Source of the DNA: Vulcanococcus limneticus LL
GTDB taxonomy: Bacteria > Cyanobacteriota > Cyanobacteriia > PCC-6307 > Cyanobiaceae
Length of the DNA stretch: 61,487 nucleotides
Reading direction: 5' to 3'
NCBI RefSeq assembly: GCF_002252705.1
Contig: NZ_NQLA01000015.1
Coordinates: 1 to 61,487, forward strand
A program made the position numbers and the translations under genes. Below are positions 26,069 to 34,483 of the stretch, piece after piece; position 1 is the stretch's first letter; each line of letters begins with the position of its first letter. Below the pieces are notes generated by a model. It was not told the origin of the DNA. It saw only the letters and a program-made list of their open reading frames with translations, and did not search any database.

Positions 26069-27457
26069 CTAGGCCAGCGGCGGCTCCCGCAGGAACAGGG
26101 GCAGCTCCGGGTCGGGGCCGGCGGCAGGACTGGCGGCGGCGGCAGGGCCCGCCGCCGGGGGAACCGGCTGGGCAGAGACGGGACCGCGGCGGAAGGCCAG
26201 CCAGCGGAAATCGCCCAGGGCCGCGGGATCCACCAGCCGCAGCAGGGCCTCGCGCCGGGCCAGCAGGGTTCCGAGGCTCCACTCCGCCGACGACACCGCC
26301 ACGCCCGCCTGCCACTCCAGCCCCACCGGGTCCGCAGGCGAAACGCCGGCGGCCTGCACCTGCTGCAGCCCATGCAGCCGCTGGGCCAGACCCAGGGCCA
26401 GCAGGGCCTCCCCCTGGCGGCACTGGCCGATCGGCTGCCAGCCGCTGGCGCGGGCCGCCGCCTGCAGGCTCTCGATGCAGAGGTGGGCCGTGAGGTCCCA
26501 GTGGCCGGGCTCCCGCAGGGGATCGCCGCTGGCCCGCTGGCCCCGGTAGGCCATCAGGGTGCCGTCGGCGCGGGAGGGGGCGTAGTAGCGCCAGGCCTCC
26601 AGGGCGTAGTCGATCACCAGCAGCGGGCCGCGGGCCAGGGCGGCGCCGCAGGCCGCCAGCCAGGGCTGCAGCTGCGGATGCAGCTCCGTGCTCCAGCCGG
26701 GCGGGCGCTGGGGGCCGGGGCCCAGGAGCCCGAGGGCTTCGAGTTGCGGGCTGGCCTCCGGGCCCAGGGGCTCGCCGGGCTCCAGCCGCAGGGCGCCCTG
26801 GTGGAGCGCCACCCGCTGGCGGCGCCAGAGGGCTCCGTCCCAGGTGATCCGCTCCACCGCCAGGGCATCGAGCACCTCGTGGGCCAGCACCACCCCCCGC
26901 AGCGGCGCCGCCGCCAGCGCCTCGAAGCTGCTCCAGCGGCAGGGCAGCGGGGCGCCGGCCAGGCGCTGGCGCTGGCGAGCCGCCATGCCCGCGTTGGGCT
27001 CCACCAGCACCAGTTCGGTGCGGGCGGCCAGCTCGGGCCAGCCGGCGGCGAGCTGTTCGGCCAGGTCGCGGGCCAGGCTGCCCTCGCCGGGGCCGGCCTC
27101 GATCAGGGCCAGCGGCCGCTGGGTCGGATCGCCAGCGGATGCATCCTCCGGCAGGTCGGCGGCGAGCTCCCCCAGCCACTGGGCGATCTGGGGGGCCAGC
27201 AGGGCGGCGAAGTCGGGGCCGAGGGAGGGGGAGGTGGCGAAGTCGCCGCCGGGGCCCACCTGCAGGCGGCCGCTGCCGTAGGCGCCGTGCTCCGGGTCGT
27301 GCAGGGCCCAGGCCATGTAGGTGGCGAAGGGCACCGAGCCACCGGCCGCCGCCAGGCGCTCGGCCAGCCAGACGGGCACGGCAGTGGCCCCCTCCCCTGG
27401 CGCAGCGTTGGGGGAGGGGGCGGTGGAGGCCGCGGGGCTGGGGCTTGGGAACTCCAC
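26069..27457 (-). CDS. SAM-dependent methyltransferase, MidA/NDUFAF7 family (DUF185)
   Basis: A 462-residue protein of the MidA/NDUFAF7 group, arginine methyltransferases that in mitochondria modify a complex I subunit. Family landmarks: PFATYMAWALHDPEHGAY, GDFATSPSLGPDFAALLAPQ, LIEAGPGEGSLARDL (SAM site), VLAHEVLDAL, and YALEAWRYY. In cyanobacteria it may act on the NDH-1 complex, but this is inference. It is divergent from the TPM protein gene with a 50-base gap holding both promoters. Confidence 0.88.
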   Translation of the reverse strand: MEFPSPSPAASTAPSPNAAPGEGATAVPVWLAERLAAAGGSVPFATYMAWALHDPEHGAYGSGRLQVGPGGDFATSPSLGPDFAALLAPQIAQWLGELAADLPEDASAGDPTQRPLALIEAGPGEGSLARDLAEQLAAGWPELAARTELVLVEPNAGMAARQRQRLAGAPLPCRWSSFEALAAAPLRGVVLAHEVLDALAVERITWDGALWRRQRVALHQGALRLEPGEPLGPEASPQLEALGLLGPGPQRPPGWSTELHPQLQPWLAACGAALARGPLLVIDYALEAWRYYAPSRADGTLMAYRGQRASGDPLREPGHWDLTAHLCIESLQAAARASGWQPIGQCRQGEALLALGLAQRLHGLQQVQAAGVSPADPVGLEWQAGVAVSSAEWSLGTLLARREALLRLVDPAALGDFRWLAFRRGPVSAQPVPPAAGPAAAASPAAGPDPELPLFLREPPLA

Positions 27458-27507
27458 GGCGGCGCGGCGGGCTCGGTGAGAATGCTGGCCACTCTGGAAC
27501 AGTCGCC

Positions 27508-28455
27508 ATGGGCCCGCGGGAACAGAACCGGGAGCAGCACGCTGGCCCAGACACCGGGGCCGGGGACGGCCAGGGCCGCCTGGCTCAAGGCCCCCGGGAT
27601 CTGGGCTCGCGCCTGCGGCGCCTCGGCCGTCGCGCCCGGGCCCTGACCCTGGGCCTCTGCCTGGCCCTGGCGCTGCTGCTCGGCGCCCCGGCGGGCCCAG
27701 GCCTGCCCGGCGGCCCCGCCCACGCCTACGACAACCCCGACCTGCTGCCCGACCACCCCACCCCGGTGATCGACCTGGCCAAGGCCCTCACCGACGGCCA
27801 GCGCTCCGCCCTCGAGGCCAAGCTCAACGCCATCGAGGCCGATACGGGCTGGAAACTGCGGGTGCTGACCCAGTACGACCGCACGCCGGGGCTGGCGATC
27901 AAGGAGTTCTGGGGGCTGGATGAGCGCAGCCTGGTGCTGGTGGCCGATCCCCGTGGCGGCAACCTGCTCAACTTCAACGTGGGCGATGCCCTGTTCGCCC
28001 TGATGCCGCGCACCTACTGGGTGGAGCTGCAGACCCGCTTCGGCAACCAGTACTACGTGCGCGACCACGGCGAGGACGGCGCCATCACCGACGCCCTCGA
28101 CGCCGTGGCGGTGTGCCTGGAGCGCGGCGGCTGCCAGGTGGTGCCCGGCCTGCCCCAGGAACAGTGGCTGCTCACCCTGATCACCTCGATGATCGGCGGC
28201 CTGGTGGTGGGCTTCGCCGCCTACCCGCGCAAGCCCGAGCACAAGGTGGAGTGGACCTGGGTGCTGCTGCTCTCACCCCTGTGGGTGATCCTGTTCGGCG
28301 TGTTCGGCCTGGGGCCGGTGGTGACGCGCACCAGCGACCTGCTGCCAGTGGCCCGCAATGTGCTGGGCTTTGCCGGCGCCATCGCGGTGGCCTACCTGAT
28401 CGCCCAGAACACGGTGGGCAAGGCGCGCCTGGCGGATGGGGGCGGCGAGGGCTGA
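27508..28455 (+). CDS. TPM-domain thylakoid protein, Psb32-like
   Basis: A 315-residue protein with an N-terminal export signal (LTLGLCLALALLLGAPAG), a TPM domain (PTPVIDLAKALTDGQRSALE, LNAIEADTGWKLRVLT) and C-terminal membrane helices (VLLLSPLWVILFGVFGLG and later). The order matches Psb32-type proteins implicated in photosystem II protection and repair in cyanobacteria. Start ATG 27508 is chosen; the frame is open upstream but that stretch is antisense to the methyltransferase gene. Confidence 0.8.
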   Translation: MGPREQNREQHAGPDTGAGDGQGRLAQGPRDLGSRLRRLGRRARALTLGLCLALALLLGAPAGPGLPGGPAHAYDNPDLLPDHPTPVIDLAKALTDGQRSALEAKLNAIEADTGWKLRVLTQYDRTPGLAIKEFWGLDERSLVLVADPRGGNLLNFNVGDALFALMPRTYWVELQTRFGNQYYVRDHGEDGAITDALDAVAVCLERGGCQVVPGLPQEQWLLTLITSMIGGLVVGFAAYPRKPEHKVEWTWVLLLSPLWVILFGVFGLGPVVTRTSDLLPVARNVLGFAGAIAVAYLIAQNTVGKARLADGGGEG

Positions 28456-28486
28456 GGCTCCGCGCCCCCGATCAGCCCCCAGCCGA

Positions 28487-29353
28487 TCAGTTGCCGACCT
28501 GGCGCAGGGCGCACTCCAGGCTGCCGTCGCTGCAGGGGAGTGCCGGGGGCGGCGTAGGAACGGCGGCCAGGCTCGGATCCACCAGACCCTGGCCGGCCCG
28601 CAGCTGGGCCAGGTTGTCCTCGTAGAAGCGGCGCAGGGCGTCGTAGCGCTTCACGGGCTGGCCGTAGAAGCTGCGGCCAGCGAGGGTGGGGAAGGAAGCC
28701 CACTCGGGGGCGAGCTTGGCGGCCAGCTCGGGCGTGAAGGAGCCCTGGTCGGCCAGGGGCAGGCCGCCGCGGCGATGCACCAGCAGCAGGGCGGCCTGGT
28801 CCTGCACCTCGGGGCCGAAGCCCTGCAGGCCGAGCATGCGGCTGGCCATCGACCAGGTGAACGGCATGAACTGGTAGGCGCCGGCGGCGGCACTGGCGTA
28901 GCCGCCGGAGCGGATCACGCGGTCGGGGTGGCGCTCCAGGCCGGGGGCCAGGCCGCCGCCGAACATGATCCGGTAGCCGATGTCCTGGCCATTGGCCCAG
29001 GTGCCCTCCGCGTAGCGGATCGTGTTGAGCAGGGCCCGGCGCTCAGGCGTGATCGGGTAGGGCCCGCTGAAGCGGCTGCCGGTGGTGGACGGCATGGAAG
29101 GCGGTGCGGCCAGGGGATCCGGGCCGGCATCGAGCATGGCCAGCCGGGGTGCCGGGACCTGCAGCTGGAAGCTGGAGCGCACCTGCTCCTGGGGCGCGGC
29201 CTCCGATGCGGCCTGGGCAGGAGCGGCCAGGGGCAGGGCAAGGGCGGCGGCACAGCCTCCGATCAGTCCGACACGGCCCACTCGGGAGCGACGGGATCGG
29301 GCGATGGGGGCGCAGGAGAGGAGGGATAGCAAACCGTTCGAAGCAGAGGACAT
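28487..29353 (-). CDS. Exported muramidase-like protein (GH104/lysozyme type)
   Basis: A 288-residue protein with signal sequence (LIGGCAAALALPLAAPAQA) and a lysozyme-like domain in which the catalytic Glu lies in LLNTIRYAEGTW. Later segments GGYASAAAGAYQFMPFTW and GPEVQDQAALLLVHRRGG resemble phage-lambda-R/GH104 lytic enzymes. ATG 29353 is used; further in-frame codons upstream to 29410 exist. Likely a cell-wall remodelling enzyme. A C-terminal Pro-rich tail ends in a Cys pair (LPCSDGSLECAL). Confidence 0.8.
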   Translation of the reverse strand: MSSASNGLLSLLSCAPIARSRRSRVGRVGLIGGCAAALALPLAAPAQAASEAAPQEQVRSSFQLQVPAPRLAMLDAGPDPLAAPPSMPSTTGSRFSGPYPITPERRALLNTIRYAEGTWANGQDIGYRIMFGGGLAPGLERHPDRVIRSGGYASAAAGAYQFMPFTWSMASRMLGLQGFGPEVQDQAALLLVHRRGGLPLADQGSFTPELAAKLAPEWASFPTLAGRSFYGQPVKRYDALRRFYEDNLAQLRAGQGLVDPSLAAVPTPPPALPCSDGSLECALRQVGN

Positions 29354-29758
29354 TCCGCGAAGCGTCAGGCCAAAGCCGGCACCAGGGACTGGTACCGCGA
29401 TGGGAAGCACATTGGGGAGCCGGGATCAACAGGCAGGCCTTGAGAAGAGGGGCCGGGGCCTGGGTCACCCACCTCAGCGGGCGAAGGAACAATGGACCAT
29501 TGATCAGGAGAGCTGGGTCTCTGCTAGCGATGAGACGGAAAGAACCCGTCAGACAGCGAGCGAAAGATCAGCCGGGCCGATTTAGTCAATTGGTTGGGGA
29601 GAGTTTGTCAAATCAACCCGCCAAAGGAATCGTGTTAGTGACAGTCACACAAGTGTCTACCTGTATTCAAAACTACCAAGTTGGGTTCAGGTCACAAGCT
29701 GCAGTGCAGTTATCGATGGCTTCACAACCATCTTTGGGGATCAATTCAGTAATGCTGA
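29354..29758. other. 405-base gap with an AT-rich stretch
   Basis: No coding frame with plausible content was found between the muramidase and glycosyltransferase genes. The second half (about 29590-29760) is much richer in A/T than the surroundings and contains short palindromes such as gtgacagtcac at 29637-29647. It could hold the muramidase promoter, a small RNA, or foreign sequence; nothing specific is recognised. Confidence 0.4.
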
Positions 29759-30826
29759 TCATTCAGGCGCGTAAGAGAGCAACACATCGGCTGCTTCCCC
29801 CTCCCCACCGGCCGCCAGGGGGCCTTCTGTGGGGGGAGTCAGGGGCAGGTCGAGCTGCCAGTCCCCCGCCAGCAACTGCTCCCGACTCAGCAGGCGGTGC
29901 GGGCCATGGCGCTCCAGGGCGTCGCTGAGCACCTGGGCCTCGGCGAAGCCGTCGCGGCGCACCAGGTGGATGCCCACCCCCTGGGTGAGGGCCTCGCAGA
30001 AGCTGCTGTAGCCCGGCTTGGTGAGCAGGCGCCCGCAGAGGGGCAGCAGATCCAGCGGGCGCAGCCCCGGGGGCAGGGCCAGAGCGTTGGCCGCCTGGCC
30101 GGCCAGCAGCGGGTCGGCCACCAGGAAGCGGTGCTCCGGCCAGCGGGCGAACAGGGCCGCATCGAGGCGAAAACCCAGGCCGCCGAACCCCACCAGCACC
30201 ACCGCCTCGCGCTCGCTGGGCAGGTCGAGCTGGCGCCGCAGCGCCTCCCGATCGCCGCGGGGCCGGCCGGCGGTGAGCCCCACAGGGTGCACCGGCAGAT
30301 CCCAGGGCATGGCCATGGCGAAGGGGCAGCGGATCAGGGCCGTGCCGCGCCGGTAGAGCGCCGTGCAGCGCTCCGCCCAGGCCCCGAAGGGGCCCCCCAT
30401 GGGCCCGTAGATGGCATCCCAGCCGAAATTGCCCATCCACACCAGGGGGGCCCCCAGCGCAGCGGCCAGTTCGGCGGCGGCGGGTCCCACGTCCGCCAGC
30501 ACCAGCACCGGCTCGCCCTGCTGGCGCAGCCAGGCGGCCTCGGCGGCGATCTGGCCCGGGAGACTGCACTCCAGATCCGCCAGGGCCGCCAGGGTGGCGG
30601 GGGCATCGGCGCCGAGGGCATCGGCCTGGATCACCCCCACCTCCCAGCGACAGGGGCGCCGCTCGTAGGGCACCGGGCCGAAGGCGGCCGCCAGGAACGG
30701 CTCCGGCAGGGGGGTGGAGAGCACCAGGCGCCAGTCGGGGCGGCGGGCGTGCAGGGCGGCGAGCACCGCCGCCACCCGGGAGCCATGGCCGTAGCCGTGG
30801 CCGCTGATGCAGGCGTAGAGGATCAC
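29759..30826 (-). CDS. Glycosyltransferase-like protein (GT-B fold)
   Basis: A 355-residue protein that begins with ISGHGYGHGSRVAAVLAAL, the N-terminal motif of MurG-like/GT28 proteins and of the front half of plant arabinokinase. The nucleotide-sugar half contains LVGFGGLGF and LLTKPGYSSFCEALTQGVG, where the KPGYSS segment is typical. Substrate unknown. It follows the phosphoesterase gene by 12 bases and is probably co-transcribed with it. Confidence 0.8.
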   Translation of the reverse strand: MILYACISGHGYGHGSRVAAVLAALHARRPDWRLVLSTPLPEPFLAAAFGPVPYERRPCRWEVGVIQADALGADAPATLAALADLECSLPGQIAAEAAWLRQQGEPVLVLADVGPAAAELAAALGAPLVWMGNFGWDAIYGPMGGPFGAWAERCTALYRRGTALIRCPFAMAMPWDLPVHPVGLTAGRPRGDREALRRQLDLPSEREAVVLVGFGGLGFRLDAALFARWPEHRFLVADPLLAGQAANALALPPGLRPLDLLPLCGRLLTKPGYSSFCEALTQGVGIHLVRRDGFAEAQVLSDALERHGPHRLLSREQLLAGDWQLDLPLTPPTEGPLAAGGEGEAADVLLSYAPE

Positions 30827-30838
30827 GGCGATGGCAGC

Positions 30839-31783
30839 TCAGCAGGGCGCCAGGGCCGGCAGCGGAGCCCGCTGCTCGTGGAGCAGCTGGCGGTAGAGCA
30901 GGTCACCGGCGGGGGAGTACCAGCGGTGGCTCACCTCCAGCAGCTCCCCATCGCGGAGCACCACCCAGCTGAAGTGGCGCAGGCTGCGGCCGCGGTCGTC
31001 CTGGTCGTGGCGGGGCACGCAGGCCGTATTGAGATACGAGGTGCCGGCCCGGTCGCGGCAGAAGCTGAGCCGATCCCCCTGGCCGCGCCGCAGCCGGTGG
31101 TGCATGTGCCCAAACACCACCAGCGGCACCGGCCGCACCCGGCGGATGCGATCGATCGCCAGGCTCAGGTCCTGGTCGCCCCAGTCGCGGGCGGGGGCCT
31201 TCCAGTCGCGGCCGCAGGGGTCGGCGGGGCCGCTGCCCAGGCCGCTGGGGCCGCAGTGGGCCAGCAGCACCAGGGGCAGCAGCGGATCGGCCGCCAGGGC
31301 CGCCGCTGTGATGCGCGACACCGAGTCCTCCAGGGTCACCGGGCCGAACACCGCATGGGCGCCATGGTTGAGGTGGTAGCCCCCACCGGCGCTGGCGGGA
31401 CGGCCCCCCACCACCGCCAGCCCCGGCGGCCGCAGCTCCCGCAGGCCCCAGCCGCAGTGGCGGTCCCCCAGCAGATCCAGCTGGCGGCGCAGGGTGTGGC
31501 CGGTGGGGTCGCGGCCGGTGTCGTGGTTGCCGAGGATGCAGGCCGTGGGCAGGGTCAACCGCGCCAGGCGGGCGGGGATGCGCTGCTGGCCGTCGCTGAG
31601 GTCGCCCACCACCAGCAGGGCATCGGGGGCGATCAGCTCCAGCAGGGCCTCATCGCTGGCATCCCACTGGCCGTGAAGATCACCGGCGATCGCGATCTGG
31701 ATGGGCCGGCCAGGCTCGGGTCCAGGTTCGGTTGCTGTGCCGGTCGCCGCCAACCCGATCCCTAGGCTTGCCCCATCCTGCAT
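30839..31783 (-). CDS. TIGR04168-type metallophosphoesterase
   Basis: A 314-residue calcineurin-like phosphoesterase of the type found in cyanobacteria and plants. Metal-binding motifs: [36 protein letters not shown] and [11 protein letters not shown]. The chain ends with residues resembling the cyanobacterial group ([14 protein letters not shown]). ATG 31783 lies 105 bases from the preferred nadA start on the other strand. Substrate not known. Confidence 0.85.
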   Translation of the reverse strand: MQDGASLGIGLAATGTATEPGPEPGRPIQIAIAGDLHGQWDASDEALLELIAPDALLVVGDLSDGQQRIPARLARLTLPTACILGNHDTGRDPTGHTLRRQLDLLGDRHCGWGLRELRPPGLAVVGGRPASAGGGYHLNHGAHAVFGPVTLEDSVSRITAAALAADPLLPLVLLAHCGPSGLGSGPADPCGRDWKAPARDWGDQDLSLAIDRIRRVRPVPLVVFGHMHHRLRRGQGDRLSFCRDRAGTSYLNTACVPRHDQDDRGRSLRHFSWVVLRDGELLEVSHRWYSPAGDLLYRQLLHEQRAPLPALAPC

Positions 31784-31888
31784 CGCAGAGGGTCCGGATT
31801 GGTTTTCGCGGCAGCCCAGAACACGCCAGACGGTGCTCCAGGCAGCACTGGTTCTGCAAGCGGTGGGGCTTCGGGCCAGGGAGCCACG

Positions 31889-32848
31889 GTGAACTCGGGC
31901 AGGGTGGCGCCGCCCTGCCCACCCCCTGCGGAACTGGCCGCTGCCATCGCCGCGCTCAAGCGCGAGCGCAAGGCCGTGATCCTGGCGCACTACTACCAGG
32001 ACCCCGCCATCCAGGACGTGGCCGATTTCATCGGCGACTCCCTGGAACTCTCCCGCAAGGCCGCCGCCACCGACGCGGAGGTGATCGTGTTCTGTGGCGT
32101 GCACTTCATGGCGGAGACCGCCAAGATCCTCAGCCCCGATAAAACCGTGCTGCTACCGGATCTCGAAGCCGGCTGCACCCTGGCTGACGCCTGCCCCGCC
32201 GATGGCTTCGCCGCCTTCCGGGCTGAGCACCCCGATCACATCGTGGTGAGCTATATCAACTGCTCCGCGGCGGTGAAGGCCCAGAGCGACCTGATCTGCA
32301 CCAGCAGCAACGCGGTGGATCTGGTGAACCAGCTGCCCGCCGACCGTCCGATCCTGTTTGCCCCAGATCAGAACCTGGGCCGCTGGGTGCAACGCCAGAG
32401 CGGCCGCGAGCTCACCCTCTGGCCCGGAAGCTGCATCGTGCACGAGACATTCAGCGAGCAGGCCCTGCTGCAACTGAAACTGGAGCATCCGCAGGCCGAG
32501 GTGCTCGCCCACCCGGAATGCCAGCAGCACCTGCTCGATCTGGCCGACTTCATCGGCTCCACCAGCAAACTGCTGCACCGGGCCGAGGCCAGCCCCGCCC
32601 CCAGCTTCATCGTGCTCACCGAGCCCGGAATCCTGCACCAGATGCGCAAGGCGGTGCCGGGAAAACAGTTCTACGAGGTGCCGGGCGCCGATGGCTGCAG
32701 CTGCAACGCCTGCCCCTACATGCGCCTCAACACCCTGGAGAAGCTGTGGCGCTGCCTGCAGACGATGCAGCCCGAGATCGTGATGGATGAGAACCTGCGC
32801 CAGCGGGCCCTGGCACCGATCCAGAAAATGCTGGAGATGAGCCGCTGA
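31889..32848 (+). CDS. nadA: Quinolinate synthase
   Basis: NadA condenses iminoaspartate and dihydroxyacetone phosphate to quinolinate in NAD synthesis. The [4Fe-4S] ligands are visible in [21 protein letters not shown]-type contexts, and [17 protein letters not shown] near the end; substrate segments include [11 protein letters not shown] and [13 protein letters not shown] 31889 with agggag ahead is preferred, giving 319 residues and leaving room for a divergent promoter; a TTG at 31799 would add a 30-residue low-complexity leader. Confidence 0.93.
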   Translation: MNSGRVAPPCPPPAELAAAIAALKRERKAVILAHYYQDPAIQDVADFIGDSLELSRKAAATDAEVIVFCGVHFMAETAKILSPDKTVLLPDLEAGCTLADACPADGFAAFRAEHPDHIVVSYINCSAAVKAQSDLICTSSNAVDLVNQLPADRPILFAPDQNLGRWVQRQSGRELTLWPGSCIVHETFSEQALLQLKLEHPQAEVLAHPECQQHLLDLADFIGSTSKLLHRAEASPAPSFIVLTEPGILHQMRKAVPGKQFYEVPGADGCSCNACPYMRLNTLEKLWRCLQTMQPEIVMDENLRQRALAPIQKMLEMSR

Positions 32849-32929
32849 CGGAGGGTCCGGTCGACACCTTCAGGGAACGATTCCATCGTTTTGATCCCGT
32901 TACCATGCCGGAAACCGGGTGCCAAGCGG

Positions 32930-33154
32930 ATGGAGTTCCACGGAAGCCTGAACGAGCTGCAGGATCTCCTCGAGACCCTGGACGTTCAGTGCCACTGGGA
33001 ACACAAGGGCGCCTTTGAGGTGGCCGTGATCGACGACGGAGTCAGCAACCTGAAGCTGAACTGGTGGCCCCAGACCGGGGTGCTGCAGCTGGTGGGCGAT
33101 CCGGAGCAGCGGCTGCCGCTGCTGGACAGGCTCAGCCAGGCCCTGGCGGGCTGA
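32930..33154 (+). CDS. Small conserved cyanobacterial-type protein, 74 aa
   Basis: A 74-residue acidic protein (MEFHGSLNELQDLLETLDVQ at the start, LNWWPQTGVLQLVGD further on). No membrane segment or known motif. It stands 81 bases after nadA and 15 before the exonuclease gene, probably the first gene of that repair operon or a bystander. Function unknown. Confidence 0.65.
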   Translation: MEFHGSLNELQDLLETLDVQCHWEHKGAFEVAVIDDGVSNLKLNWWPQTGVLQLVGDPEQRLPLLDRLSQALAG

Positions 33155-33169
33155 GCCCGTCGCCTTCCC

Positions 33170-34300
33170 ATGCCCCTGCCCCCCGGCAGCCTGCTGGAGC
33201 TCACCCCCCAGGGGCTCTACTGCCCCGCCGCCGCCGCCTGGATCGACCCCTGGCGCCCGGTACCCCGGGCCCTGATCAGCCACGCCCACGCCGACCACGC
33301 CCGCCCCGGCTGCGGCGAGTATTGGGCGATCGGCAGCAGCGAGGGCATCCTGCGCCGGCGGCTCGGCGCCGCCATCCGCCTGCTGCCGGTGGAGTACGGC
33401 CAGCTGCACCGCATCGGCGACGCGCGCGTGTCGTTCCATTCAGCCGGGCACGTGCTCGGCAGTGCCCAGATCCGCCTGGAGGCCGGCGGTGAGAGCTGGC
33501 TGGTGAGCGGCGACTACAAGCGCTGCGCCGACCCCAGCTGCGCACCGTTCGAGCCGGTGGGCGCCGATGTGTTCATCACCGAGGCCACCTTTGGCCTGCC
33601 GATCTACCGCTGGCGGGACGGCGCGGCGGTGGCGGCCGAGATCCTGGCCTGGTGGCAAGGGGCGCCGGAGCAAACCTCGATCCTCTTCTGCTATGCCTTC
33701 GGCAAGGCCCAGCGGGTGCTGGCGGAGCTGGCCGCCCTTGGGGTGGGCCAACCGGGCCAGCCCGGAGCCGAGGGCCGCGAGATTCTGCTGCACGGGGCCG
33801 TGCAGGCCCTGATGGAGCCCTACCGCCAGGCCGGCGTGGTGCTGCCGCCCGCACGGCCTGTCAGCGAGCTGCCCCGGGGAGAGTCGCTGGCCGGGCGGCT
33901 GGTGATCGCACCGCCCGCGGCCCAGGGCTCGCCCTGGATGCGGCGCTTCAAGCAGCCCCAGACGGCCTTCGTGAGCGGCTGGATGGCCGTGCGCGGCGCC
34001 CGCCGCCGCCGCGGCACCGAGCGCGGCTTCGTGCTCTCCGACCACGCCGACTGGCCGGGGCTGCTCCAGAGCGTGAGGCAGAGCGGCGCCCGCCAGGTGT
34101 ACGTGACCCACGGCAACAGCGACGGCCTGGCCCGCTACCTGCGGGAGGTGGAGGCGATCAGCGCCGAGCCGCTGGAGGGGGACTTCAACGCCCAGCGTGG
34201 CGGCGAGCGCCTGGACGGAGAGGAGCCGGCGGCCCAGCCCGCAGCCACCTTGTCAAAGGATGGCGAGGGCGCACGGGCCTCCGTGACCGGTGCTAGCTAA
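33170..34300 (+). CDS. Ligase-associated DNA exonuclease (MBL/beta-CASP type)
   Basis: A 376-residue metallo-beta-lactamase-fold nuclease of the TIGR04122 group that travels with an ATP-dependent DNA ligase and an Lhr helicase. The metal-binding motif is SHAHADHARPG; further His/Asp ligands are in HSAGHVLGSAQ and SGDYKR. The beta-CASP-type part contains SWM and DHADWPGL with the late His VTHGN. The protein probably trims DNA ends in a ligase-dependent repair pathway. The C-terminal 40 residues are low complexity. Confidence 0.9.
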   Translation: MPLPPGSLLELTPQGLYCPAAAAWIDPWRPVPRALISHAHADHARPGCGEYWAIGSSEGILRRRLGAAIRLLPVEYGQLHRIGDARVSFHSAGHVLGSAQIRLEAGGESWLVSGDYKRCADPSCAPFEPVGADVFITEATFGLPIYRWRDGAAVAAEILAWWQGAPEQTSILFCYAFGKAQRVLAELAALGVGQPGQPGAEGREILLHGAVQALMEPYRQAGVVLPPARPVSELPRGESLAGRLVIAPPAAQGSPWMRRFKQPQTAFVSGWMAVRGARRRRGTERGFVLSDHADWPGLLQSVRQSGARQVYVTHGNSDGLARYLREVEAISAEPLEGDFNAQRGGERLDGEEPAAQPAATLSKDGEGARASVTGAS

Positions 34301-34329
34301 TCCCAGTTCCCCACGCACCTGTGAGAACC

Positions 34330-34452
34330 ATGCAAGTTCTGGTGTTCGCCTCGGCCGTGGCCCCCAAGGGCCTGCCCGTGATCCTGCCCGCCCTGGCCGG
34401 CGCCGGGCTGCTGGTGCTGCTCTCGCAGCTGTTCGTGCCCAAGCAGTCCTGA
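34330..34452 (+). CDS. Putative small membrane protein, 40 aa
   Basis: An open frame from ATG 34330 encodes 40 residues with one hydrophobic helix (PVILPALAGAGLLVLLSQLF) and a basic end. It sits alone between the exonuclease and ligase genes. Its codon use and membrane profile make it plausible, but no family is recognised. Confidence 0.4.
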   Translation: MQVLVFASAVAPKGLPVILPALAGAGLLVLLSQLFVPKQS

Positions 34453-34483
34453 ACCCGCCCGCGGCGCATCCGCTCCCTGCCCC

